A stretch of DNA of 61,360 nucleotides from Hyphomicrobiales bacterium (GCA_900470965.1 UCCS01000003.1:42729-104088), one strand, 5' to 3'; shown: positions 35,466 through 46,342, counted from the stretch's first letter. Notes: generated by a model not told the origin, from the letters alone. A program made the numbers and translations.

Positions 35466-36248
35466 ATGATGATGAGTGATTCTCTTGCACGAAGCCGCGA
35501 GGGTTCGAAGGCTGGACGTCAGCCGCGCCCGCGCGTGAGCATGGATATAGCCGACATCCCCACTTATGCCATCGGCGACGTGCATGGTCGTCTCGACCTG
35601 CTGCAGAAAGCGGAAGAGGCGATCGTCCGGGATGCTGAGCATATACCGGGCACCAAACTCATCGTCATGCTTGGCGACTATATCGACCGCGGTCCACAAT
35701 CGGCGCATGTCATCAGCCATATCATGGACCCGGCGCCCGAGGGTTTCGAGCGCATCTGCCTTGCCGGCAACCATGAGATCGTCATGCTCGACTATATCGA
35801 CGGCTGGGCATCCTATGACGACTGGATGACCATGGGTGCCGCCGAGCTTCTGCGATCCTACGGTCTCGATCCCGATCACCTGCCGCTCGTTTTCCGTTCC
35901 GGTGCGCAGCTCGACGCCTTCATCCGCCAGTCGCTGCCGCATACCCATATCGATTTCATCCGCTCCCTGCCGATCATGCTCGATACGCCCAATGTCGCCT
36001 TCGTGCATGCGGGCATCGACCCGCGCGTGCCGCTCGAAGAGCAGGCCGATGACGATCTGGCTTTCATTCGCCAGCGTTTCCTAGAAAGCCCGCTGCCACT
36101 GCCGAAGCTCATCGTCCATGGTCACACGCCCGGCGATCAGCCGGATGTGCAGCCAATGCGGCTGAACCTCGACACCCGCGCCTTCAGGAGCGGCAGGCTC
36201 TCCGTCGCCCGCTTCTGGCAGGGCCAGGTTTACCTCTTCTCCACCTGA
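35466..36248 (+). CDS. PPP-type metallophosphatase (serine/threonine phosphatase-like)
   Basis: A 260-residue calcineurin-like phosphatase with all metal motifs: GDVHG (37-41), GDYIDRG (70-76) and GNHE (101-104), then His in FVHAG and VHGHTP. It resembles bacterial PrpA/ApaH-like enzymes that remove phosphate from proteins or diadenosine polyphosphates. Three ATG codons in tandem (35466, 35469 and 35472) make the exact start ambiguous. It ends 7 bp before the stop codon of the convergent RND pump gene. The substrate is unknown. Confidence 0.85.
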   Translation: MMMSDSLARSREGSKAGRQPRPRVSMDIADIPTYAIGDVHGRLDLLQKAEEAIVRDAEHIPGTKLIVMLGDYIDRGPQSAHVISHIMDPAPEGFERICLAGNHEIVMLDYIDGWASYDDWMTMGAAELLRSYGLDPDHLPLVFRSGAQLDAFIRQSLPHTHIDFIRSLPIMLDTPNVAFVHAGIDPRVPLEEQADDDLAFIRQRFLESPLPLPKLIVHGHTPGDQPDVQPMRLNLDTRAFRSGRLSVARFWQGQVYLFST

Positions 36249-36255
36249 GACCGGT

Positions 36256-39200
36256 TCAGGCAGCATTCTCCTCCGCATCGACCTGAGCCGGCGCTTCTGC
36301 CGGCTTTTTGCGCCAGCGGCGCAGCACGACATAAAAGACCGGCGTCAGGAACAGGCCGAAGATCGTCACACCCAACATGCCCGAGAACACAGCCGTGCCG
36401 AGCGACTGGCGCATTTCAGCACCTGGGCCGGTGGCGATGGCAAGCGGTAGAACGCCGAAGATGAAGGCGAAGGCCGTCATCAGGATCGGGCGCAGGCGAA
36501 GATGGCTTGCCTCGATTGCGGCATCCACGACGCTTTTCCCTTCTTCTTCCGCCTGTCGTGCAAACTCGACGATCAGAATGGCGTTCTTGGCCGCAAGGCC
36601 GATCAGGACGATCAGGCCGATCTGGGTGAGGACGTTGTTGTCCATTCCCCTGAGCCATACGCCGATCAACGCGGCGAGCACTGCGAGCGGAACGATGAGG
36701 ATGATGGCCAGGGGCAGGACCCAGCTTTCATATTGTGCCGCAAGCGCAAGGAAGACGAAGATCACCGACAGGGCGAAGATATAGATGGCGGTATTGCCGG
36801 TATGGGTTTCCTGATAGGCAAGCTCGGTCCATTCAAAGGTCGTTCCGGGCGGCAGGATCTGCCTCGCCAGCGCTTCCATCTTCTTGATGGCATCGCCGGT
36901 CGATGTGCCGGGAGTCGGATTGCCCTGAAGCGGCACCGAGACATACATGTTGTAGCGCTGGACAAGTGCCGGACCGCTGGAATCCTGTATGTCCATCAGA
37001 GTGCCGAGCGGGACCAGTGCACCGGTTGCCGATCGAACCTTCAGCGCCAGGATGTCGTCCCTGTCCATGCGATATTGCCGGTCAGCCTGGGCGCGAACCT
37101 GATAAACGCGCCCGAATGCATTGAAGTCGTTCACATAGGCAACGCCGAGGTTGATGGACAGCGCGTTGAAGATATTGGGGATCGGCACGTTCAGGAAACG
37201 TGCCTTGTCGCGATCGATCGCAAGGAAATATTGCGGGCTTGCATCCGAGAATGTCGTAAAGACGCCGGTAAGCCCCTCGGTCGTTGCAGCAGCACCCATC
37301 ATCTGGCGGGCCAGACCAAGGACGCGCGTCATATCAGCGTTTTCAAGATCCGAAATCTGCATCTTGAAGCCGCCGGAATTGCCGACGCCGCGCACGGATG
37401 GCGGCGGGATGGCGATGATGAAGGCCTCCTGGATGCTCTGCAGCTTGCCATAGAGCTCGCCGATGATCTTGTTGGCGGTTTCCCCGCCTTCTTCACGTTC
37501 GGCGAAGGATTTAAACGGCACGAAGACGACGCCGGCATTCGAGGCATTGGTGAAAGTTGCCCCGCTGAAACCGGCAAATTGCACGGCATTGCCGACGCCC
37601 GGCACCGTGCGGGCAATGTCACCCACTTGTTTGACGACGGCGTCGGTACGCGCAAGCGAAGCGCCGTCCGGAAGCTGGATGACGATGATTGCGTAACCCT
37701 GGTCCATGGTCGGGATGAACCCCGAGGGAACTTTCTGTCCCATGTACCAGGTCGCGCCCAGCAGGCCGGCGAAGACAATAAGCGAAGCTGTCAACCCTAC
37801 CCAACTGCTGACCAGATGCCGAACGATCCAGGAATAGCCGGAACTCATCCGATCGAATCCGCGGTTGAAGCCGTTGGCAAGCCCGCTTCCCAGCTGGGAG
37901 AAGATATTCTTGCGCTTGGTCTCGTGATCGTGGGTTTTCAGCAATATGCCTGCGAGCGCAGGCGACAGCGTCAGCGAATTCAATGCGGAAATTGCCGTGG
38001 TGACTGAAATCGTCACAGCGAATTGTTTGTAGAATTGTCCGGAAATGCCGGGAATGAAGGCCGTCGGCACGAACACTGCGATCAGCACCAGCGAGATGGC
38101 GACCACGGCGGTCCCGACTTCGTCCATCGTGACGTGCGCCGCCTGTTTCGGGGTCATGCCGCGCGCCAGGTTTCGCTCGACATTTTCCACCACCACGATC
38201 GCGTCGTCGACGACGATGCCGATCGCAAGGACGAGGCCGAACAGCGTCAGCATATTGAGCGAGAAGCCGAAGGCGAGCAGGACCGCGAAAGTGCCGATCA
38301 GCGATACGGGAATGGCGATGATCGGAATGATGGCGGTTCGCCAGGATTGCAGGAAGACGAGGACGACGATTGCCACGAGGATCGCCGCCTCTGCGATGGT
38401 CCTGTAGACTTCATTGATCGAATCCGAGATGAATTCGGTCGTATCGTAGACGATCCGATATTCCAGGCCCTGCGGGAAGTTCTGCGAAAGATCCTTCATG
38501 ATGCCCTGGATCTGATGGGCGGTATCCAGTGCATTGGTTCCCGGCCGGGCGAAGATGCCGAGAGCAACTGCGGGGTCATTGTTGAGATAGCTGTTGGTGA
38601 CGTAGTCCTGTGCGCCGAGTTCGATGCGGGCGACATCCTGCAAGGCCACAAGCCGGCCGGTGGCCGTCGATTTCACAATGACATAGCGGAACTGGCGCAC
38701 ATCCGAGAAACGTCCGTCCGTTCGCACCGTATATTCGAACGCATTCTTGCCGGTGACCGGTGGCGCGCCGATCTTGCCACCCGATACTTGAACGTTCTGG
38801 TCTCTCAATGCGGCGACGACGTCATCGGATGTCATTCCGTAGGCGGAGAGCTTTTCCGGATCCAGCCAGATTCGCATCGAATACTGGCGCTCGCCGAAGA
38901 GTTGCACGTCGCCGACGCCGTCAAGGCGTACGAGAACGTCGCGTATCCGGTTGCGGGCGTAGTTCGAGACGTAGAGCTGGTCATAGCGGTGCGACGGCGA
39001 CAGGAGGTGCACCACCATCATCAGGTCAGGCGAGCTCTTGTCGGTGGTCACGCCAAGCCGCTGAACTTCTTCGGGAAGACGGGGCAGGGCGATGGAAACG
39101 CGGTTCTGGACAAGAACCTGGACCTTGTCGAGATCGGTGCCGAGCTTGAAAGTGATCGTCAGCGACATGGCGCCATCGGCGCTGGAGTAGGAAGACATGT

Positions 39201-39435
39201 AGAGCATGTCTTCGACGCCGTTGATCTGCTGCTCGAGCGGGGTCGAAACCGTATCGGCGATCGTCTGCGGGTCGGCGCCCGGATAGGAGGTGCGCACGAC
39301 AATAGTCGGCGGCGCGATCTCTGGATATTGGGAGACCGGCAATTGCGTGTAGGCGATGCTGCCGACAACGAGGAGAACGATCGAGATGACGGCCGCAAAG
39401 ATCGGCCGGTCTACGAAGAAATGAGCAAATCTCAT
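36256..39435 (-). CDS. RND efflux pump, inner-membrane transporter (AcrB/BepE-like, HAE1 family)
   Basis: A 1059-residue proton-driven multidrug exporter of the hydrophobe/amphiphile class. The N-terminus MRFAHFFVDRPIFAAVISIV and the proton-relay Asp410-Asp411 (GIVVDDAIVVVENV) in the fourth membrane helix are typical. Twelve membrane segments flank two large periplasmic loops. Its start overlaps the adaptor gene by 4 bp (ATGA), so the two are translationally coupled. No outer-membrane factor gene is nearby, so it must share a TolC-like channel encoded elsewhere. The pair resembles Brucella BepDE; substrates cannot be inferred. Confidence 0.93.
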   Translation of the reverse strand: MRFAHFFVDRPIFAAVISIVLLVVGSIAYTQLPVSQYPEIAPPTIVVRTSYPGADPQTIADTVSTPLEQQINGVEDMLYMSSYSSADGAMSLTITFKLGTDLDKVQVLVQNRVSIALPRLPEEVQRLGVTTDKSSPDLMMVVHLLSPSHRYDQLYVSNYARNRIRDVLVRLDGVGDVQLFGERQYSMRIWLDPEKLSAYGMTSDDVVAALRDQNVQVSGGKIGAPPVTGKNAFEYTVRTDGRFSDVRQFRYVIVKSTATGRLVALQDVARIELGAQDYVTNSYLNNDPAVALGIFARPGTNALDTAHQIQGIMKDLSQNFPQGLEYRIVYDTTEFISDSINEVYRTIAEAAILVAIVVLVFLQSWRTAIIPIIAIPVSLIGTFAVLLAFGFSLNMLTLFGLVLAIGIVVDDAIVVVENVERNLARGMTPKQAAHVTMDEVGTAVVAISLVLIAVFVPTAFIPGISGQFYKQFAVTISVTTAISALNSLTLSPALAGILLKTHDHETKRKNIFSQLGSGLANGFNRGFDRMSSGYSWIVRHLVSSWVGLTASLIVFAGLLGATWYMGQKVPSGFIPTMDQGYAIIVIQLPDGASLARTDAVVKQVGDIARTVPGVGNAVQFAGFSGATFTNASNAGVVFVPFKSFAEREEGGETANKIIGELYGKLQSIQEAFIIAIPPPSVRGVGNSGGFKMQISDLENADMTRVLGLARQMMGAAATTEGLTGVFTTFSDASPQYFLAIDRDKARFLNVPIPNIFNALSINLGVAYVNDFNAFGRVYQVRAQADRQYRMDRDDILALKVRSATGALVPLGTLMDIQDSSGPALVQRYNMYVSVPLQGNPTPGTSTGDAIKKMEALARQILPPGTTFEWTELAYQETHTGNTAIYIFALSVIFVFLALAAQYESWVLPLAIILIVPLAVLAALIGVWLRGMDNNVLTQIGLIVLIGLAAKNAILIVEFARQAEEEGKSVVDAAIEASHLRLRPILMTAFAFIFGVLPLAIATGPGAEMRQSLGTAVFSGMLGVTIFGLFLTPVFYVVLRRWRKKPAEAPAQVDAEENAA

Positions 39436-40607
39436 TGGCCGCTCTCCGCACCGGCGGTTTCTGGCGGCGCGTCAGTCCGCTCCTTCGGCAGTTCGGTCAT
39501 CTGAGGTGTTACCTTTGCACCGGGCCGGGCGCGTATCAGGCCATTGACAATGATCGTCTCGGTGCCGTCGAGGCCCTCGCGGATGACGCGGTAGCCGTAG
39601 AGCCGCGGACCGGGCCTCACGGGCTTGGTCGATACTGTGCCGTCGCTACCGACGACATAGACGACACGCTCATTCTGGTCTGCGCCGATTGCCTCGTCAG
39701 GAACGAGAATGGCCTGATAGGTGTTGGAGGCTTCGACCTGGATGCGACCGAAGAGGCCGGGCTGAAGGACGAGATCGGGGTTGGGGAAGCGGGCACGCAG
39801 ACGAATGGTGCCGCTCTCGTTGTCGATTCGGTTCTCAGCGAAATCCAGTTTTCCCTTGAATGGCTTGGCATTGGGATCCGAGATCGTGACTGCCACATCC
39901 AGTCCGCCTCCGCCCTGCTGGAGATCCTTGCCGAGCTTGCGTGCGGTGTCGGCGAAATTCAGCAGGCGGCGCTCGTCGACGTCGAAATAGAAATCGATCG
40001 GATCGAGGGAAACGATCGTCGTCAGCACCGTCTGGTCGGTCTGCACAAGGTTGCCGGCGGAGATCAGGCGGCGGTCGATGCGGCCGCTGAGCGGCGCGGT
40101 GATCTCGGTATATTCCATGTCGAGAGCCGCGCGATCGGCTGCAGCCTGCGCGCCGCGGACATTGGCTTGCGCTGAATCGAATTCGCGGCGGCGATCGTCC
40201 AGCGTCTGCGCCGACTGGCTGCCGCTCGAAGCAAGCGACTGGGCGCGCTTATATTGCGCATCGGCAAAGACGAGAGCCGATTTCGACGCTTCGAGCGCGG
40301 CATTGGCCTGATTGAGAGCGGTTACGAACGGCCTCTGATCGATGACGAAGAGCCGGTCGCCCTGTTTCACCAGAGCGCCGTCGGTGAAGTCGATTTCCTG
40401 CAGGTAACCACCGACACGCGAGCGGACGGAGACCTCATCGACAGGTTCGAAACGGCCGATGAACTCATCACTATCGACCACATCGCGCACGACGGGTTTG
40501 GCGACGGTGACGGGCGGGGGAGCAGGCGCCTGCTGTGCCTCAGCAATGAGCGGCAGGAAGGCGGCAAAGCAGCCGAGCGCCAATATCTGTCGAAGCGAAT
40601 AAGCCAT
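39432..40607 (-). CDS. RND efflux pump, periplasmic adaptor (AcrA/BepD-like)
   Basis: A 391-residue membrane fusion protein. A signal peptide covers residues 1 to about 24 (ending AEAQ), with no lipobox Cys, so it is a soluble or weakly anchored periplasmic protein. The lipoyl half-motif EVSVRSRVGGYLQEIDFTDG, the alpha-hairpin (about 95-170) and the second half-motif DMEYTEITAPLSGRI are in order. It is the first gene of the pump operon. Its promoter lies in the 497-bp gap shared with the divergent MarR-EmrAB operon. Confidence 0.92.
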   Translation of the reverse strand: MAYSLRQILALGCFAAFLPLIAEAQQAPAPPPVTVAKPVVRDVVDSDEFIGRFEPVDEVSVRSRVGGYLQEIDFTDGALVKQGDRLFVIDQRPFVTALNQANAALEASKSALVFADAQYKRAQSLASSGSQSAQTLDDRRREFDSAQANVRGAQAAADRAALDMEYTEITAPLSGRIDRRLISAGNLVQTDQTVLTTIVSLDPIDFYFDVDERRLLNFADTARKLGKDLQQGGGGLDVAVTISDPNAKPFKGKLDFAENRIDNESGTIRLRARFPNPDLVLQPGLFGRIQVEASNTYQAILVPDEAIGADQNERVVYVVGSDGTVSTKPVRPGPRLYGYRVIREGLDGTETIIVNGLIRARPGAKVTPQMTELPKERTDAPPETAGAESGQ

Positions 40608-41104
40608 TCCGGTCCCCCTTGCGGGCGGCCGAACGCGGCCGCCTGAACCTATGCCTGAGATAAGCTGTTTATGTCTGCTGGAACGAAAACATGAGCCTTC
40701 GTCCTAAGTCCGAATTCTACTCATGCTTGGCTGCCGGGAAGATGACAGGTGCAGGCCAGCACCTCGAAATCAACCGGAGGAAGAAAATCCTGCTTCTCCC
40801 TAACTCTATGAAGGCAGACTATAAACGGGAGAATCCAAAAATTGCAAATGCCAATTGATTGCATTGATTTGGAGTTCCGCAAACCCCCGGCATTTCCGCC
40901 GATGCTTCGCTTTGTCAAATTGCTGAGACGAGTTTCGGCCGCTGCTTGAACCTTTCGAAAGACCGGATCGAAGGCTCTTCTAGGTGTGGGCTGCGGCATT
41001 TTGGCCGCAGGTGCGGAATCTTGAGGTTGTATCCTTGTGCACTGCATATGCTCAATATATCTACCAATATCATAAGGATGCTTATTACTAGCCGGCGAAG
41101 GTAT
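40608..41104. other. 497-bp intergenic region between the RND adaptor and marR
   Basis: No convincing gene is seen here; the reading frame on the - strand that spans it (40721-41491) is antisense to marR and lacks any family motif. The region is relatively AT-rich in its middle, has TGCAAATGCCAATTGATTGCA (arms TGCAA/TTGCA) near 40845-40865 and several short repeats near marR. It should hold two divergent promoters and their operators. Confidence 0.6.
41072..41085. promoter_or_regulatory. Putative MarR-type operator upstream of marR
   Basis: ATAAG-GATG-CTTAT is a perfect inverted repeat 19 bp upstream of the marR ATG, in an AT-rich stretch that also contains GCATATGC (41044-41051) and two CAATAT copies. 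Position and symmetry suit autoregulation by the MarR protein, which would then also control emrAB. Confidence 0.45.
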
Positions 41105-41569
41105 ATGACCAACAATCCAACACTCGGTTTTCTTCTGCACGACGTGGCCCGTCTGCTTCGCAAACGGTTCGAGCAGCGCGCAAAGGACCTTGGGCTGACG
41201 CGGTCTCAGTGGCAGACGCTTGCCTATCTCGCCAATAATGAGGGCATCCATCAGAGCGGGCTTGCCGAGATCCTCGAAATCGAGCCGATCACGCTGGTCC
41301 GCATCCTCGACAAGCTCGCCGAGCGCGGCCTGATCGAGCGCCGCCAGCACCCGACCGACAGGCGCATCTGGCTGCTCTACATGCGTGAAGCAGCCCATCC
41401 GATTCTCGCCGAAATGCGAGAGATCGGCGACGTGACCCGCGGCGAGGCGCTGGAAAGCATCACACCCGAACAGCGCGACCAGCTTTTCCACATCCTATCC
41501 GTAATGAAGACGAACCTGGTGCAGGCGTGCCGCAGTCCGGTCGCCGAGAATGAGACGAAACATGGCTGA
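41105..41569 (+). CDS. MarR-family transcriptional regulator of the EmrAB operon
   Basis: A 154-residue winged-helix repressor: GLTRSQWQTLAYLANNEGIH, recognition helix GLAEILEIEPITLVRILDKL and wing LIERRQHPTDRRIWLLYM. The frame is open back to 40946, but the ATG at 41105 follows GAAGG and gives a standard MarR N-terminus. Its stop overlaps the start of the EmrA-like gene by 8 bp, so the regulator and pump are one operon. The layout is that of R. etli rmrAB and E. coli emrRAB, where a ligand releases the repressor. Confidence 0.9.
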   Translation: MTNNPTLGFLLHDVARLLRKRFEQRAKDLGLTRSQWQTLAYLANNEGIHQSGLAEILEIEPITLVRILDKLAERGLIERRQHPTDRRIWLLYMREAAHPILAEMREIGDVTRGEALESITPEQRDQLFHILSVMKTNLVQACRSPVAENETKHG

Positions 41570-42785
41570 TCAATCCCCCCTGCGCGTCGTGTCCGACGCG
41601 AATGCCAAGAACCCTGTCGAAGAAAAAGAAATTCCCCAACAACCGGAAACGGTGGCTGAGGCGCCTTCATCCAATTCAGCGCCCGCGGCTGCCGCGGTGG
41701 CTGCGCCTGGCGGCAACAAGGTCCGCCGCCGGCGCAGCTTCACCCGTCCCGTCCTCTTTGCACTGCTGCCGGTGGCGCTCGTCGTCGGCGGCTACTACTA
41801 CGTCAATGGCGGTCAGATCATGTCGACCGACAATGCGTATATCCAGGCGGACATGGTGGGCATCACGACTGACGTTTCCGGTCTCGTCGAGCAGATCAAC
41901 GTTCATGAGAACGAGCAGGTCAAGGCGGGGCAGGTGCTCTTCAGCCTGCGCTCGGATTCCTTCAAGATCGCGCTCGATGGCGCCAAGGCGCAGCTCGGCG
42001 CGCAGCGCAACCAGATCATGAACCTCAAGGCTAGCTACCAGCAGTCGCTTGCCGAGATCACGCAGGCTGAAGCCGATCTGCCCTATTACCAGGACCAGTT
42101 CGACCGGCAGCAAAATCTCGTCAACAACGGCAGCGCGACGCAGTCGGCCTATGACGAAGCCAAGCACAATCTGGAGGCGGCGCAGCAGAAGGTTTCCGTC
42201 GCCAAGGCGGAAGCCGCAACGACGCTCGCCCAGCTCGGCGGCAATGCCGACCAGCCGGTCGAGGAAAACCCGCTGTACCTGCAGGCCAAATCGCAGGTCG
42301 ACAACGCTCAGCGCGAGCTCGATCACAGCGTCGTCAAGGCACCCTTCGACGGCATCGTGACCAACGTCAACGCGCTGCAGGTCGGCTCCTACCTCCAGGC
42401 TTCGCAGCAGGCCTTCTCGCTAGTTTCGACCTCGCATCTGTGGATCGCCGCGAGCCCGAAGGAAACCGAGCTCACCTACGTCAAGCCCGGCCAGTCGGTC
42501 GATATCTACGTCGACACTTATCCGGGCGTCATGTGGAAGGGCAAGGTCGAGAGCATCAGCCCGGCATCGGGTTCTTCCTTCTCACTGCTGCCGGCACAGA
42601 ATACGACCGGCAACTGGGTAAAGGTCGTACAGCGCATTCCGATGCGCGTCAGCATCGACGACTCTCAGGGCAAGCCGCCGCTTCGCGTCGGCATGAGCAC
42701 GGTCGTCGATGTCGATACCGGCCATGCGCGCGGCCTGCCTGATTTCGTCAATAACCTTTTGGGCCACGGCAACAGCCACGAGTAA
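41562..42785 (+). CDS. EmrA/HlyD-type membrane fusion protein
   Basis: A 407-residue adaptor with a cytoplasmic N-terminal tail rich in Pro/Ala (1-57), a single membrane helix (about 62-80) and a periplasmic part with lipoyl-type motif STDNAYIQADMVGITTDVSG, a long coiled-coil hairpin (about 130-235) and HSVVKAPFDGIVTNVNAL. The ATG at 41562 lies inside the end of marR. With the downstream MFS protein and an outer-membrane channel from elsewhere it should form a tripartite EmrAB-type exporter for hydrophobic toxins or plant compounds. Confidence 0.92.
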   Translation: MADQSPLRVVSDANAKNPVEEKEIPQQPETVAEAPSSNSAPAAAAVAAPGGNKVRRRRSFTRPVLFALLPVALVVGGYYYVNGGQIMSTDNAYIQADMVGITTDVSGLVEQINVHENEQVKAGQVLFSLRSDSFKIALDGAKAQLGAQRNQIMNLKASYQQSLAEITQAEADLPYYQDQFDRQQNLVNNGSATQSAYDEAKHNLEAAQQKVSVAKAEAATTLAQLGGNADQPVEENPLYLQAKSQVDNAQRELDHSVVKAPFDGIVTNVNALQVGSYLQASQQAFSLVSTSHLWIAASPKETELTYVKPGQSVDIYVDTYPGVMWKGKVESISPASGSSFSLLPAQNTTGNWVKVVQRIPMRVSIDDSQGKPPLRVGMSTVVDVDTGHARGLPDFVNNLLGHGNSHE

Positions 42786-42790
42786 CGGCC

Positions 42791-44332
42791 ATGAGCACTG
42801 CTCCTACATCACCGGCAACCCCGGTTGCCAATCGCGGCGCGATCACGGCCTGCGTTATTCTCGCCGTCATCATGCAGGCGCTGGATACGACGATCGCCAA
42901 CGTGGCGCTGCCCTATATCCAGGGCAGCGTTTCGGCCTCCGCCGACCAGATCAACTGGGTTTTGACCTCCTACATCGTCGCGGCCGCGATCATGACGCCG
43001 CCTTCGGGCTTTCTTGCTGCCAAGTTCGGCCGCAAACGTGTGTTGCTGACGGCGATTGTCGGCTTCGTTGTCGCCTCCGTGCTTTGCGGTCTGGCGCAGT
43101 CGCTGCCGCAGATCGTTGCCTTCCGCCTGCTGCAGGGCCTGTTCGGCGCCTCGCTGGTTCCGCTTTCCCAGGGCATCCTCCTCGACATCTATTCCGCCGA
43201 GGAGCGCGGCTCGGCCATGGCCCTATTCGGCGTCTCGGTCATGGTCGGGCCGGTTCTGGGTCCTGTCATTGGCGGCTGGCTGACGGACAATATCAGCTGG
43301 CGCTGGGTCTTTTACATCAACATTCCGATCGGCGCGCTCGCCTTTGCCGGCATCGTCATATTCGTCTCGGAGACGAAGAGGGATGCACTCGCCAAGCTCG
43401 ACTGGTTCGGCTTCGGGATGATGAGCCTGTTCATTGCGGCGCTACAGCTTTTCCTCGACCGCGGCGAGCAGCTCGACTGGTTCTCCTCCGGCGAGATCAT
43501 GGTCGAGGCGATCGTCTGCGCCGCGGCCTTCTATCTGCTCCTGGTACATACGCTGACGGCGGAGAAATCCTTCGTCAATCCGCGGCTGTTCCTCGACCAG
43601 AATTTTACCGTCAGCATGATCTTCATCTTCGTGATCGGCATCACCTATCTTGCCTCACTGGCGCTGATGACGCCGTATCTGCAGACGCTGATGGGCTATC
43701 CGGTCACTACGGCGGGCATCGTCATGGGACCGCGCGGTCTCGGCACCATGCTCTGCATGTTCATCGTTGGCCGGTTGATCGGAAAGGTGGATACGCGTTG
43801 GCTGTTGCTGCTCGGTCTCGGGCTGACGGCCTGGGCGATGTACGACATGACCGGCTGGACGCCCGACGTCTCGCAGTGGACGATCATCTCGGTCGGCTTC
43901 ATCCAAGGCGCTGGTCTCGGCTTCCTCTTCGTGCCGCTGACGACGATTGCCTTTGCGACGCTGCCGGCCCAGATGCGCGGCGACGGAACCGGCCTCTATA
44001 ACCTGTCGCGAAACATCGGCTCCTCTGTCGGCATTTCGATTGTCTCGGCACTGATTGTCGAGAACACGCAGAGCAACCATGAGTCGATTGCGGCCTACGT
44101 GACGCCGTTCAACCACGCCTTCAATGCTACGGCCGCACAAGGCCTCAGTCCGCTGACGGCGGTCGGCCGCGCGGCGCTCAACGACGTCATTACGCTGCAG
44201 TCGACCATTATCGCTTATATGGACGACTTCAAGCTGCTGATGCTGATGTCGCTCGCCGTCATGCCGCTGGTCCTGTTGTTGCGCAAGCCGAAGGCTGCGC
44301 CGGCCATGGACCATAGCGCCGTCATGGAATGA
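42791..44332 (+). CDS. MFS multidrug exporter, DHA2 family (EmrB-like)
   Basis: A 513-residue drug/proton antiporter with about 14 membrane helices. The DHA signatures are clear: QALDTTIANVALPYI in helix 1, GFLAAKFGRKRVLL in the 2-3 loop and the motif C region GVSVMVGPVLGPVIGGWL in helix 5. It starts 5 bp after the EmrA-like gene. A strong intrinsic terminator for this operon lies 53 bp downstream, inside the convergent glycosylase gene. Confidence 0.93.
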   Translation: MSTAPTSPATPVANRGAITACVILAVIMQALDTTIANVALPYIQGSVSASADQINWVLTSYIVAAAIMTPPSGFLAAKFGRKRVLLTAIVGFVVASVLCGLAQSLPQIVAFRLLQGLFGASLVPLSQGILLDIYSAEERGSAMALFGVSVMVGPVLGPVIGGWLTDNISWRWVFYINIPIGALAFAGIVIFVSETKRDALAKLDWFGFGMMSLFIAALQLFLDRGEQLDWFSSGEIMVEAIVCAAAFYLLLVHTLTAEKSFVNPRLFLDQNFTVSMIFIFVIGITYLASLALMTPYLQTLMGYPVTTAGIVMGPRGLGTMLCMFIVGRLIGKVDTRWLLLLGLGLTAWAMYDMTGWTPDVSQWTIISVGFIQGAGLGFLFVPLTTIAFATLPAQMRGDGTGLYNLSRNIGSSVGISIVSALIVENTQSNHESIAAYVTPFNHAFNATAAQGLSPLTAVGRAALNDVITLQSTIIAYMDDFKLLMLMSLAVMPLVLLLRKPKAAPAMDHSAVME

Positions 44333-44348
44333 CGTTGAAGGTTCCCAT

Positions 44349-44963
44349 TTAGCGGAACGGCTTGCTCAGATATCGCGATCCCTGAATGCCGAAGCGCCAT
44401 GGTGCTTCGGCATTTTTCGTAATGCCGATCCGCTTGCCCGAGACGATGGGCACTGGCGCGGAAGGTGAGATCGCATAGGGTGGCTGGTCGAGCGTCCGGT
44501 CGTTGATGGAGATATCGATATCGAGTGCTTGGCAGAGCTTGCCGGGGCCGCTGCAAAGCTGTGTCAACGCATCAGTGCCTCGCCGATCAATCATCGCAGC
44601 CAGACCGATTTCCGGCTCCAGCGCGCGAATCAATACCGCCGAGCCCGGTGTGCAGACGAAGTTCAGGCACCAGTACATGCCATAGATGCGGTAGATATAG
44701 ACATTGCCCGGATGGCCATACATGGCGCCATTGCGCTTCGTTGGACCACGGAAACTGTGGGAGGCCGCGTCATCCGGGTAATAAGCTTCCGTCTCGGTGA
44801 TCCGCCCACCTGTATCGTTGACCGTGAGGTGGCAGCCGAGAAGATCGCGAGCGACCTCGATTGCATCGCGTTCGAAGAAGTGGCGCAAGCTCTCCCCGGC
44901 AAGCGGGCCGGCGCCGATCGCGCCATCAGTCGTTTCGATCGTCATGGAAATTGCCGATAGCAT
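44349..44963 (-). CDS. 3-methyladenine DNA glycosylase (AAG/MPG family)
   Basis: A 204-residue base-excision repair enzyme that removes alkylated or deaminated purines. Family segments are present: ARDLLGCHLTVND, RITETEAYYPDDAASHSFRGPTKRNGAMYG with the catalytic Glu, YIYRIYGMYWCLNFVC, and LCSGPGKLCQALDI. The start is uncertain: the ATG at 44963 has AAGG close upstream, and the ATG at 44945 is a second candidate. The last ~20 codons also contain the terminator of the convergent emrAB operon. Confidence 0.88.
   Translation of the reverse strand: MLSAISMTIETTDGAIGAGPLAGESLRHFFERDAIEVARDLLGCHLTVNDTGGRITETEAYYPDDAASHSFRGPTKRNGAMYGHPGNVYIYRIYGMYWCLNFVCTPGSAVLIRALEPEIGLAAMIDRRGTDALTQLCSGPGKLCQALDIDISINDRTLDQPPYAISPSAPVPIVSGKRIGITKNAEAPWRFGIQGSRYLSKPFR
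44385..44417 (+). terminator. Intrinsic terminator of the EmrAB operon embedded in the glycosylase gene
   Basis: A perfect 11-bp stem AATGCCGAAGC / GCTTCGGCATT with an 8-base loop is followed by TTT on the + strand. It lies 53 bp after the EmrB-like stop, wholly inside the coding sequence of the convergent glycosylase gene, where it encodes residues near the C-terminus. Confidence 0.7.
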
Positions 44964-45043
44964 TCCCTTCGCCGATCTGCCACCCGGAACAATCGTTCGC
45001 CGGCTGGCTCGCGTGGCATCGACAACATCATCTCAAAGCAGAT

Positions 45044-46292
<1,249 letters not shown>

Positions 46293-46327
46293 TTTGTTTG
46301 TTCGCAATTTCCGGATAGTGATGCCGA

Positions 46328-46342
46328 ATAATGGCTGATTAT
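46328..46342. promoter_or_regulatory. LysR-type inverted repeat between lysR and the SDR gene
   Basis: ATAAT-GGCTG-ATTAT is a perfect inverted repeat with the T-N11-A layout of LysR boxes, in the 120-bp divergent promoter. A wider GGATA/TATCC pair flanks it. Confidence 0.5.

Noticed and set aside
40721..41491. 256-codon - strand frame across the RND/marR gap
   Set aside because: It overlaps marR, which has a clear helix-turn-helix, and its product shows no domain or plausible ribosome site.
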